A DNA stretch of 64,000 bases from Pseudonocardia sp. DSM 110487 (GTDB lineage: Bacteria > Actinomycetota > Actinomycetes > Mycobacteriales > Pseudonocardiaceae). How positions within the stretch are numbered: position 1 is the first letter of the stretch; the number at the start of each line of letters is the position of its first letter. A program made the position numbers and the translations under genes. The stretch spans positions 9,238,001 to 9,302,000 of the forward strand of contig NZ_CP080521.1 of assembly GCF_019468565.1 (NCBI RefSeq), written 5' to 3'. Below, one piece after another: positions 58,020-64,000 of the stretch. The notes beneath the pieces are model-generated. The model was not told the DNA's origin and searched no databases. It saw only the letters and a program-made list of their open reading frames with translations.

Positions 58020-59407
58020 TGGACGGGAAGCACAGCTTTGATGTTCGTATCTGGACGACGCGCGTCTACGCGGGCAAGTCGACCACGACCTACTACGTCC
58101 GGTGGAAGGTCGCCGCGCAGCCGTACCAGGAGGGGTTCCGGACGTCGGCTCTTGCGGACAGCTTCCGATCCGAGCTGGTCTCGGCGGCACGCTCAGGCGA
58201 AGCGTTCTCAACCGAAACCGGGCGGCCGGTTTCGGCTGAGCGCCGCGAAGAGGACCCGACACTCTGGTACGAATTCGCGTGCTCCTATGTCGACATGAAG
58301 TGGCCCGCCGCCGCCGGAAAGTCGCGCATGGGTATCGCCGAGACACTGGCCACTGTCACCCCGGCGCTCGTGCGCAAGTCCGAGGGATGGCGACCGGACG
58401 CCGAACTTCTACGCCGCGCGCTCTACACGTGGTCGTTCAACAGTCGCGCCCGCAGCGGCGGTCAGGCACCGGAAGAATTCGCTCGCGTGCTTCGTTGGCT
58501 GGAAACCAACACCCGACCCGTTCGCGATCTGGCGGACCCCGATGTTGCGCGCGCTGTCGTCGCGGCTATCAGCAAGAAGCTCGATGGCAGACCGGCCGCC
58601 GCGAGCACGCGTCAACGCAAGCGGGCTGTCGTCTACAACGCACTGGAGTATGCCGTAGAGAGGAAGCTCATGGATACAAACCCGCTAGCTGCGATTCGGG
58701 CGAGGAATCATCGCCCCGTGGAACAGGTGGACCGGAGAGTTGTCGTCAATCCAGAGCAAGCGGCGCGACTGCTCGCGGCGGTTGGCAAGCAAGGCGAATC
58801 AGGCAAGCGCTTGGTGGCGTTCTTCGCACTGATGTACTACGCGGCTCTCCGGCCGGCCGAGGCAGCGAACCTGCCGGACTCAGCGCTTCAGCTGCCTACC
58901 GAAGGATGGGGTTGGGGTGAGTTGTTCCTCCCCGGCTCCGCGCCGACGACGGGCGCAGCATGGAGCGACAGCGGCAGGCGACGCGATGAACGAGGGCTGA
59001 AGCATCGCGCTCGCGAGGCGATCCGCGTCGTGCCGTCTCCGCCGCCGCTCACGTCGCTTCTCCGAACCCACCTGCAAGAGTTCGGGACGAACAGCCGGGG
59101 GCGGCTGTTCGGCGCCACGCGAGCCGCTGACGGCGACCTCTCGGACAGCGTGTACGGGCGCGTGTGGGCGAGCGCTCGCGCGGCCGCGCTCACGAGCGCC
59201 GAGGCAGCTTCCCCGCTTGCGCGACGGCCATACGATCTCCGCCACGCGGCGGTGTCGACGTGGTTGAACGCTGGCGTGGCGCCCACACAGGTCGCCGAGT
59301 GGGCCGGGCACAGTGTCGCCGTGCTCCTCCGTGTCTACGCCAAGTGCATCGCCGGACAGGAGGAGGCCGCGCGGAACCGCGTAGCGCTCGCCCTCGGCCT
59401 CCAGTAG
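58016..59407 (+). CDS. int: Tyrosine-recombinase integrase
   Basis: The 463-residue protein has an N-terminal arm region, a core-binding domain, and a catalytic domain with box I Arg in YYAALRPAEAANL (about 278), box II YDLRHAAVSTW (Arg408, His409; the usual first His is Tyr), WAGHS and the nucleophile Tyr in VYAKC (about 440). It recombines attP with the 3' end of tRNA-Tyr. It lies directly next to attR. The GTG at 58016 or the ATG at 58019 may be the start. Confidence 0.92.
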   Translation: MMDGKHSFDVRIWTTRVYAGKSTTTYYVRWKVAAQPYQEGFRTSALADSFRSELVSAARSGEAFSTETGRPVSAERREEDPTLWYEFACSYVDMKWPAAAGKSRMGIAETLATVTPALVRKSEGWRPDAELLRRALYTWSFNSRARSGGQAPEEFARVLRWLETNTRPVRDLADPDVARAVVAAISKKLDGRPAAASTRQRKRAVVYNALEYAVERKLMDTNPLAAIRARNHRPVEQVDRRVVVNPEQAARLLAAVGKQGESGKRLVAFFALMYYAALRPAEAANLPDSALQLPTEGWGWGELFLPGSAPTTGAAWSDSGRRRDERGLKHRAREAIRVVPSPPPLTSLLRTHLQEFGTNSRGRLFGATRAADGDLSDSVYGRVWASARAAALTSAEAASPLARRPYDLRHAAVSTWLNAGVAPTQVAEWAGHSVAVLLRVYAKCIAGQEEAARNRVALALGLQ

Positions 59408-59464
59408 AGCCGTCTCACCGCTTGCCACGCATTTGCCACGGCCACCCGGAGACCACCGGACGGG

Positions 59465-59589
59465 GCCGGACACCACCGGACAGACGAGAACGGCCCCCGA
59501 CCCGCGTTTCCGCTGGTCGAGGGCCGTTCGGCCGGGTGTGGCAGGTGAAGGATTCGAACCTTCGTAGGCTAAGCCGACGGATTTACAGT
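59465..59589. other. attR region of the AICE (right)
   Basis: Bases 59532-59589 repeat the attL core exactly. To the left, similarity with 44577-44641 continues for about 65 bases with a two-base gap and some differences, including a hairpin GGCCCCCGAC (59492-59501) and GTCGAGGGCC (59516-59525). So the element carries a stand-in terminator for the tRNA-Tyr gene it enters. Confidence 0.88.
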
Positions 59590-59620
59590 CCGCTCCCTTT
59601 GGCCACTCGGGCAACCTGCC
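59539..59620 (-). tRNA. tRNA-Tyr (anticodon GTA), AICE integration site
   Basis: An 82-nt class II tRNA on the minus strand: GGCAGGT acceptor, D arm with GAGTGGCCAAAGGGAGC, anticodon loop CTGTAAA, a long variable arm CGTCGGCTTAGCCTACG and T arm AAGG-TTCGAAT-CCTT. The 3' half is supplied by the element (attR), and the gene stays whole. CCA is not encoded. Confidence 0.96.
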
Positions 59621-59702
59621 GGGGTGCGCCGAGGCGCAGGACCGAGGATACGACAGTGACCAACCGGGTTCCGCAGGGGCCCGGTCGACGAGGAGGCGCA
59701 CG

Positions 59703-60194
59703 GTGGCAGACCCGTCGTTCGACGTGGTGAGCAAGGTCGACCGGCAGGAGGTCGACAACGCCCTCAACCAGGCCGCGAAGGAGCTCTCACAGCGGTTCGA
59801 CTTCCGCGGCACGGGCACCTCGATCGCGTGGGCGGGCGAGGAGGCCGTGACCATCGAGTCCGAGACCGAGGAGCGCGCCAAGGCGGCCGTCGAGGTCTTC
59901 AAGGAGAAGCTGATCAAGCGGAGCATCTCGCTGAAGGCGTTCGAGGTCGGCGAGCCCGCGGTGTCCGGGAGGACCTACAAGGTCAGCGGCAAGATCCTCC
60001 AGGGCATCGCGACCGACAAGGCCAAGGAGATCAGCAAGACCATCCGCGACGAGAAGCTCAAGGGCGTGCAGGCGCAGATCCAGGGCGACCAACTGCGGGT
60101 CTCGGGCAAGAAGAAGGACGACCTGCAGGCGGTGATCGCGCTGCTCAAGAACAAGGACTTCGGGATCGCGCTCCAGTTCACGAACTACCGCTAG
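59703..60194 (+). CDS. yajQ: YajQ-family nucleotide-binding protein
   Basis: The 163-residue protein matches the UPF0234/YajQ family over its whole length: SFDVVSKVDRQEVDNALNQAAKEL, QRFDFRGTGTSI and the C-terminal VIALLKNKDFGIALQFTNYR (two parts). YajQ proteins bind nucleic acid or cyclic-di-GMP and act as regulators. It is immediately downstream of tRNA-Tyr, with 82 bp between. A long hairpin follows it. Confidence 0.95.
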   Translation: MADPSFDVVSKVDRQEVDNALNQAAKELSQRFDFRGTGTSIAWAGEEAVTIESETEERAKAAVEVFKEKLIKRSISLKAFEVGEPAVSGRTYKVSGKILQGIATDKAKEISKTIRDEKLKGVQAQIQGDQLRVSGKKKDDLQAVIALLKNKDFGIALQFTNYR

Positions 60195-60239
60195 CGGCCG
60201 GGGGGCCTGCGTGGCGAGGCACCGCCCGGCTGCCGCCGA

Positions 60240-60291
60240 TCAAGGGCTGATGGTCGCCGAACGATCTCCGGGAGCGACCATCTGCCCTTGA
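60240..60291. terminator. Long hairpin downstream of yajQ
   Basis: Arms TCAAGGGC-T-GATGGTCGC and GCGACCATC-T-GCCCTTGA pair at 17 of 18 positions around a 16-nt loop. It lies 46 bp after the yajQ stop and can end transcription from either direction. Its sequence and GATC flanks look like a dispersed intergenic palindrome rather than a site-specific terminator. Confidence 0.65.
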
Positions 60292-60375
60292 TCGCCGCCC
60301 GGGAACGCGTCGGGCACAGGCCGCCGACCACCGATGGGTCCTTGACTCGATCACCCGGGGCGTTGTCCTATGAAC

Positions 60376-60389
60376 GTGACCTTGGTCAC
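60376..60389. promoter_or_regulatory. CRP-like palindrome upstream of the frd genes
   Basis: GTGACCTTGGTCAC is a perfect 14-bp palindrome of the form GTGA-N6-TCAC, the pattern bound by CRP/FNR-type regulators (CRP and GlxR in actinobacteria). It lies 25 bp before the start of the small gene that precedes frdA. Control of the frd genes by such a protein is inferred. Confidence 0.6.
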
Positions 60390-60414
60390 AAGAGCCGACG
60401 CCCGGAGGTGGGTT

Positions 60415-60648
60415 GTGCTCGGGACGAGGACTCCGTTCACGGACGAACGCGCGCCATGCGGGAAGCGGGTGAGCGGCACCCGCTACTTCGAAGACGACGG
60501 CTCCGGCATCCGCTGCGATGACGTGACCTACGCGTGCGGCTGCCGGTCGATCTCCCACCAGTTCCACGACGGCAGCTGCCGCACGAGAGTCACCCGGCAC
60601 GACGGTCGCGTGCTGCTCAACGAGCTCTCCGCAGAACACGCCGAGTAG
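60415..60648 (+). CDS. Small Cys-rich protein, function unknown
   Basis: The GTG at 60415 follows GGAGG by six bases; the protein has 77 residues. Five cysteines occur (APCGKR, IRCDDVTYACGCRS, DGSC), with His in SISHQFHDG, so a metal site is possible. I do not recognise the family. It lies six bases before frdA on the same strand, so it is probably in the frd operon, just downstream of the CRP-like palindrome. Confidence 0.6.
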   Translation: MLGTRTPFTDERAPCGKRVSGTRYFEDDGSGIRCDDVTYACGCRSISHQFHDGSCRTRVTRHDGRVLLNELSAEHAE

Positions 60649-60654
60649 CACGCG

Positions 60655-62388
60655 ATGGCCGACCACGACGTCGTGGTGGTGGGGGGTGGCGCGGCAGGCC
60701 TGCGCGCCGCCATCGCGATCGTGCAGGCGCAGCCGCAGCTCTCCGTTGCGCTCGTGTCGAAGGTCTACCCGATGCGCAGCCACACGGTCTCCGCCGAGGG
60801 CGGGGCCGCCGCCGTCATCGCGAGCGACGACAGCCTCGATGAGCACGCCTACGACACGGTGTCGGGGAGCGACTGGCTCTGCGACCAGGACGCTGTGGAG
60901 GCCTTCGTCGACGAGGCGCCGCGCGAGCTGTTGCAGCTGGAGCACTGGGGTTGCCCGTGGAGCCGCCAGCCCGACGGCGAGGTCGCGGTGCGCGCCTTCG
61001 GCGGCATGAAGAAGATGCGCACCTGGTTCGCCGCTGACAAGACCGGGTTCCACCTGCTGCACACGCTGTTCCAGACCTCGCTGCAGTACCCGCAGATCGC
61101 CCGCTACGACGAGTGGTACGTCACGAAGATCCTCGAAGACGACGGCGTCGTGCGGGGCGTCGTCGGGATCGAGCTGGCCAGCGGGCGGATCGAGGCCGTC
61201 ACCGGACGGGCGGTCGTCCTGTGCACGGGCGGCTGCGGGCGCGTCTTCCCGTTCACGACCAACGGCAACATCAAGACCGGGGACGGGATGGCGCTCGCCT
61301 ATCGCGCGGGCGCCCCACTCAAGGACATGGAGTTCGTCCAGTACCACCCGACCGGCCTGCCGTTCACCGGCATCCTGATCACCGAGGCGGCCCGCGCGGA
61401 GGGCGGCTGGCTGCTCAACAAGGACGGCTACCGCTACCTGCAGGACTACGACCTCGGCACGCCGTCGCCCACGCCCGTCATGCGCAGCATGGAGTTGGGT
61501 CCACGGGACCGCATCTCCCAGGCGTTCGTGCACGAGCAGGAGAAGGGCAACACGGTCGACACCCCTTACGGGCCGGTCGTCTACCTCGACCTGCGGCACC
61601 TCGGCGAGAAGATGATCGACGCCAAGCTGCCGTTCGTGCGCGAGCTGTGCCAGCAGTACGAGCGCATCGACCCGGTGCACGAGCTGATCCCGGTGCGGCC
61701 GGTGCAGCACTACATGATGGGCGGGGTCCACACCGACATCCACGGCGCCACCGGGCTCGCCGGCCTGTTCGCCGCGGGCGAGGTCGCGTGCGTGAGCATC
61801 AACGGCGCCAACCGGCTCGGCTCGAACTCGCTGCCGGAGTGCCTGGTGTTCGGCCGCAGGGCGGGGATCGCGGCCGCCGAGTACGCCGCAGCACACCCGG
61901 GCACCCGCAGCGTCGAGGCCCAGGTCGCCGACGAGCACCGGCGGCTGGTGCACGACCTGCTGGAGCGCCGGAACGGCCGCGAGCGGATCGCCGACGTGCG
62001 CACCGACATGCAGCACGCGATGGAGGGCAGTGTCGGGATCTTCCGCGACACCGAGTCGCTGCTCACGGGCGTCGAGAAGCTGGGCGAGCTGCGGGAGCGG
62101 TTCGAGAAGGCCACGCTCGAGGACACCAGCCGGACGTTCAACACCGAGCTGGTCGCCGCCCTCGAGCTCGGGTTCATGCTGGACGTCGCCGAGACGATGG
62201 TGGCGAGCGCACTGCGCCGCGAGGAGTCGCGCGGCGCCCACCAGCGCACCGACTTCCCCCGCCGCGACGACACGCGCTTCCTCGCCCACTCGCTCGTCAC
62301 CCGACGGCCGGACGGGGCGCCGCACGTCGAGTACCTGCCGGTGACGATCACCCGCTGGCCGCCGGGCGAGCGGGTCTACGGGAGGTGA
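60655..62388 (+). CDS. frdA: Fumarate reductase/succinate dehydrogenase flavoprotein subunit
   Basis: The 577-residue protein has the FAD motif VVVVGGGAAGLRAAIAI, then RSHTVSAEGGAAA with the covalent-FAD His, the substrate motif VQYHPTGLP near 225, the general-base region and the second FAD segment NGANRLGSNSLPECLVFGRRAG. It is the catalytic subunit that interconverts fumarate and succinate on the cytoplasmic side of the membrane. It begins six bases after the small protein gene. With FrdC/D anchors downstream lacking haem motifs, the complex is fumarate-reductase-like rather than SdhABCD. Confidence 0.95.
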   Translation: MADHDVVVVGGGAAGLRAAIAIVQAQPQLSVALVSKVYPMRSHTVSAEGGAAAVIASDDSLDEHAYDTVSGSDWLCDQDAVEAFVDEAPRELLQLEHWGCPWSRQPDGEVAVRAFGGMKKMRTWFAADKTGFHLLHTLFQTSLQYPQIARYDEWYVTKILEDDGVVRGVVGIELASGRIEAVTGRAVVLCTGGCGRVFPFTTNGNIKTGDGMALAYRAGAPLKDMEFVQYHPTGLPFTGILITEAARAEGGWLLNKDGYRYLQDYDLGTPSPTPVMRSMELGPRDRISQAFVHEQEKGNTVDTPYGPVVYLDLRHLGEKMIDAKLPFVRELCQQYERIDPVHELIPVRPVQHYMMGGVHTDIHGATGLAGLFAAGEVACVSINGANRLGSNSLPECLVFGRRAGIAAAEYAAAHPGTRSVEAQVADEHRRLVHDLLERRNGRERIADVRTDMQHAMEGSVGIFRDTESLLTGVEKLGELRERFEKATLEDTSRTFNTELVAALELGFMLDVAETMVASALRREESRGAHQRTDFPRRDDTRFLAHSLVTRRPDGAPHVEYLPVTITRWPPGERVYGR

Positions 62389-62392
62389 GCCA

Positions 62393-63124
62393 GTGCCCGA
62401 CACGATCACGCTGCAGGTCACCCGCTACCGGCCGGAGTCGGAGAGCGCGCCGACGCTGCAGGAGTACGAGGTGCCGATGCGGGAGGACTGGGCGGTCCTC
62501 GACGGCCTGAACTACGTCAAGGACCACCTCGACGGCACGCTGTCGTACCGCTGGTCGTGCCGGATGGGGATCTGCGGCAGCTGCGGCATGACCGTCAACG
62601 GCGATCCGGCGCTGACCTGCGGCACGTTCCTCACCGACTACGCGCCGGGACCGGTCCGCGTGGAGCCGCTGGCGAACTTCCCCGTGATCCGGGACCTCGT
62701 CGTGGGGATCGACGACTTCATGCACAAGCTGCCCGAGGTGAAGCCATGGCTCGTGCGCGACGACGACGGCGGCGTGGACGATGTGGAGTTCCTGCAGACT
62801 CCCGACCAGCTCGACGCGTACAAGCAGTACAGCATGTGCATCAACTGCATGCTCTGCTACTCGGCGTGCCCGGTGTACGGGATCGAGCCCGACTTCCTCG
62901 GCCCCGCCGCGATCGCGCTCGCCCAGCGCTACAACCTCGACTCCCGCGACCAGGGCGCCCACCAGCGACTGGACGTGCTCGCCACCGACGCGGGTGTCTG
63001 GGCGTGCACCTACGTCGGTGAGTGCACGCGGGCGTGCCCCAAGGGCGTCGACCCGGCGGGGGCGATCCAGCGCTACAAGCTCACCGCAGCCGCGCGGACG
63101 CTGCTGCCGTGGGGGAAGCGATGA
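62393..63124 (+). CDS. frdB: Fumarate reductase iron-sulfur subunit
   Basis: The 243-residue protein carries the [2Fe-2S] motif CRMGICGSCG...C near 55-75, then two ferredoxin-type clusters: CINCMLCYSACPVYG near 145-160 and CTYVGECTRACPKGV near 205-220. It links FAD to the membrane anchors. It starts with GTG four bases after frdA. All cysteines needed for the three centres are seen. Confidence 0.95.
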   Translation: MPDTITLQVTRYRPESESAPTLQEYEVPMREDWAVLDGLNYVKDHLDGTLSYRWSCRMGICGSCGMTVNGDPALTCGTFLTDYAPGPVRVEPLANFPVIRDLVVGIDDFMHKLPEVKPWLVRDDDGGVDDVEFLQTPDQLDAYKQYSMCINCMLCYSACPVYGIEPDFLGPAAIALAQRYNLDSRDQGAHQRLDVLATDAGVWACTYVGECTRACPKGVDPAGAIQRYKLTAAARTLLPWGKR

Positions 63125-63504
63125 CCTACCGCCAGCCGGTTTCGTTGCTCTGGTGGACGCGCCGCCGGTCGTACCTGATTTTCGCGCTGCGGGAGCTGTC
63201 GAGCGTCGCCGTGGCGTGGTTCGTGGTGCACTTCCTGCTGCTGGTCACGGCGGTCCACCGCGGATCGGCCGCTTACGAGGAGTTCCTCGGCTGGAGCGCG
63301 AGCCCGCTGATCCTCGTGGTGAACCTCGTCGCGCTGGCGTTCGTGGTGCTGCACGCCGTCACGTGGTTCAGCCTGGCCCCGAAGGCGATGGTGGTGCGCA
63401 TGCAGGGGCAGCAGGTGCCGCCGCAGATGATCGCGGCCGGTCACTTCGGGGCGTGGGTCGTGGTCTCGGCGGCCGTGGCGTTCGTCCTGGTGGTGATGCT
63501 CTGA
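63121..63504 (+). CDS. frdC: Fumarate reductase membrane anchor FrdC
   Basis: The 127-residue protein has three transmembrane helices and matches E. coli FrdC: WWTRRRSYLIFALREL at the start, ASPLILVVNLVALAFVVLHAVTWFSLAPKAMVV (parts) and a last helix near residues 105-127. It anchors the enzyme in the membrane and forms the quinone site with FrdD. The ATG overlaps the frdB stop by four bases. Confidence 0.93.
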   Translation: MTYRQPVSLLWWTRRRSYLIFALRELSSVAVAWFVVHFLLLVTAVHRGSAAYEEFLGWSASPLILVVNLVALAFVVLHAVTWFSLAPKAMVVRMQGQQVPPQMIAAGHFGAWVVVSAAVAFVLVVML

Positions 63505-63899
63505 TGGCCGAGGGACGGAAGCCTGCGGAGCCGGCGGGGCGGGTAAGGACAGCGAGGCCGTCGAGGGCGGAAGCGGCGGCGTGGCTGCTGTTCAGCGCGG
63601 GCGGGATGGTCTCCGCGCTGCTGGTACCCGTGCTGGTGTTGCTGTTCGGCGTGCTGTTCCCGCTCGGTCTGCTCGCCCCACCCGATCACGCAGGGCTCGC
63701 GGCGCTGCTGGGGCACCCGCTCGTCCGGATCCTCCTGCTCGGGCTGTGCGTGCTCGCGTTGCTGCACTGGGCCCACCGGTTCCGCTACACCCTCTTCGAC
63801 GGGCTGCAGCTCGACCGCTTCCGCGGCGCGATCACCGTGCTCTGCTACGCGGCGGCGCTGGCCGGCTCGGTGTGGGCGGCGTTCGTGCTGCTCGACTGA
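63504..63899 (+). CDS. frdD: Fumarate reductase membrane anchor FrdD
   Basis: The 131-residue protein has three hydrophobic helices and the FrdD-like middle part PLGLLAPPDHAGLAALLGHPLVRILLLGLCVLALLHWAHRFRYTLFDGLQL (parts). The His in HWAHRFRYTLFDG is placed as in FrdD. Its Pro/Arg-rich N-terminus lies in the cytoplasm. The ATG shares one base with the frdC stop (TGATG). With FrdABC it forms a menaquinol-linked complex. Confidence 0.92.
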   Translation: MAEGRKPAEPAGRVRTARPSRAEAAAWLLFSAGGMVSALLVPVLVLLFGVLFPLGLLAPPDHAGLAALLGHPLVRILLLGLCVLALLHWAHRFRYTLFDGLQLDRFRGAITVLCYAAALAGSVWAAFVLLD

Positions 63900-63908
63900 C
63901 CCGCGGGC

Positions 63909-64000
63909 TCACGGCCCTCCCAGCATGCGCAGCGCGGCGCAGGCGACGGCTTCGGACGACCCCGAGTTCTGGCCCGTGACGAGGTTCCGGTCGATGACCA
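63909..64000 (-). CDS. C-terminus of a DJ-1/PfpI-like class I glutamine amidotransferase-fold protein (partial)
   Basis: The minus strand ends VIDRNLVTGQNSGSSEAVACAALRML at the stop at 63909. NLVTGQNPxSS is a typical C-terminal segment of the DJ-1/PfpI/HSP31 superfamily. Only about 30 residues lie in the window, so the exact subfamily cannot be told. It converges on frdD with nine bases between stops. Confidence 0.7.
   Translation of the reverse strand, partial: VIDRNLVTGQNSGSSEAVACAALRMLGGP

Larger units (their letters stand above)
44642..59589 (+). mobile_element. Integrated actinomycete conjugative element (AICE), about 14.9 kb
   Basis: The element is bounded by a 58-bp perfect repeat derived from tRNA-Tyr, with attL to attR start distance 14,890 bp. 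It carries int and xis next to attR, a primase-polymerase plus DUF3631 replication module, a TraB/FtsK-like translocase, spread-type membrane proteins, GntR and XRE-Nudix regulators, and a cargo operon near attL. This order is that of pSAM2-type AICEs, which excise, replicate and move as double-stranded DNA. All core genes look intact, so it may still be mobile (inference). Confidence 0.93.

Overview
The window is high-G+C actinobacterial chromosome (about 70-75 % G+C by eye, GTG starts common, many 1-4 nt ATGA/TGATG overlaps). The linked order of tRNA-Thr, tRNA-Met, rpmG, hadA, hadB, tRNA-Trp, secE, nusG, rplK and rplA is the arrangement of mycolate-group actinomycetes and Pseudonocardiaceae. 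With the accessory content, this suggests a Pseudonocardia-like organism (inference).

Layout. 0-4.4 kb: end of a membrane sensor gene, a NarL-type response regulator, an SCP2 protein, a MocR/PLP regulator and an alpha-methylacyl-CoA racemase. 4.4-12.6 kb: a translation/secretion block on the minus strand (rplA, rplK, nusG, secE, three tRNAs, rpmG, hadAB), then a zinc-starvation cluster. In that cluster Cys-free paralogues of L33, S18, L28 and S14 diverge from a CobW-like protein and a Cys-free L32, with a Zur-like box between them. 12.6-13.3 kb: non-coding DNA full of palindromic repeats. 13.3-33.7 kb: metabolic and regulatory genes (LAL-type LuxR regulator, P450 plus acyl-CoA ligase, TenA, beta-lactamase-like hydrolase, patatin, FAD dehydrogenase, dicarboxylate symporter, several GNATs and hydrolases, MFS, SDR). 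33.8-35.1 kb: trpD behind a leader peptide with three consecutive Trp codons and a terminator-like hairpin. 35.2-44.3 kb: Lrp/azlCD, an ArsR-SRPBCC fusion operon, a frameshifted membrane-protein gene, an SDR with a paired operator, an arginase-like protein lacking metal ligands, and two nucleotidyltransferase-like genes flanking a methyltransferase.

44.64-59.59 kb is an actinomycete integrative and conjugative element (AICE) of the pSAM2 type, inserted in the 3' half of tRNA-Tyr, with a 58-bp perfect direct repeat (attL/attR) at its ends. Its backbone has an XRE-Nudix regulator, a GntR repressor, a run of overlapping small transfer genes, a TraB/FtsK-like dsDNA translocase, a primase-polymerase, a DUF3631 helicase-like protein, xis and int. 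Two short-repeat arrays lie in the replication region: CTAGCGC-type palindromes before the primase-polymerase, and eleven GTAACCG/CGGTTAC heptamers inside the 3' end of the DUF3631 gene. Next to attL is an AT-richer cargo operon of a ParB-like protein overlapping a Dam-type adenine methylase, the best candidate for an undescribed system. An inverted remnant of another primase-polymerase lies beside it.

59.7-64 kb: yajQ, a strong hairpin, a CRP-like palindrome and a small Cys-rich protein gene followed by frdABCD (menaquinone-linked fumarate reductase), then the end of a DJ-1/PfpI-like gene.

All calls come from reading the sequence. No database search, structure prediction or alignment was run, so family names are recognition-level and G+C values are estimates.
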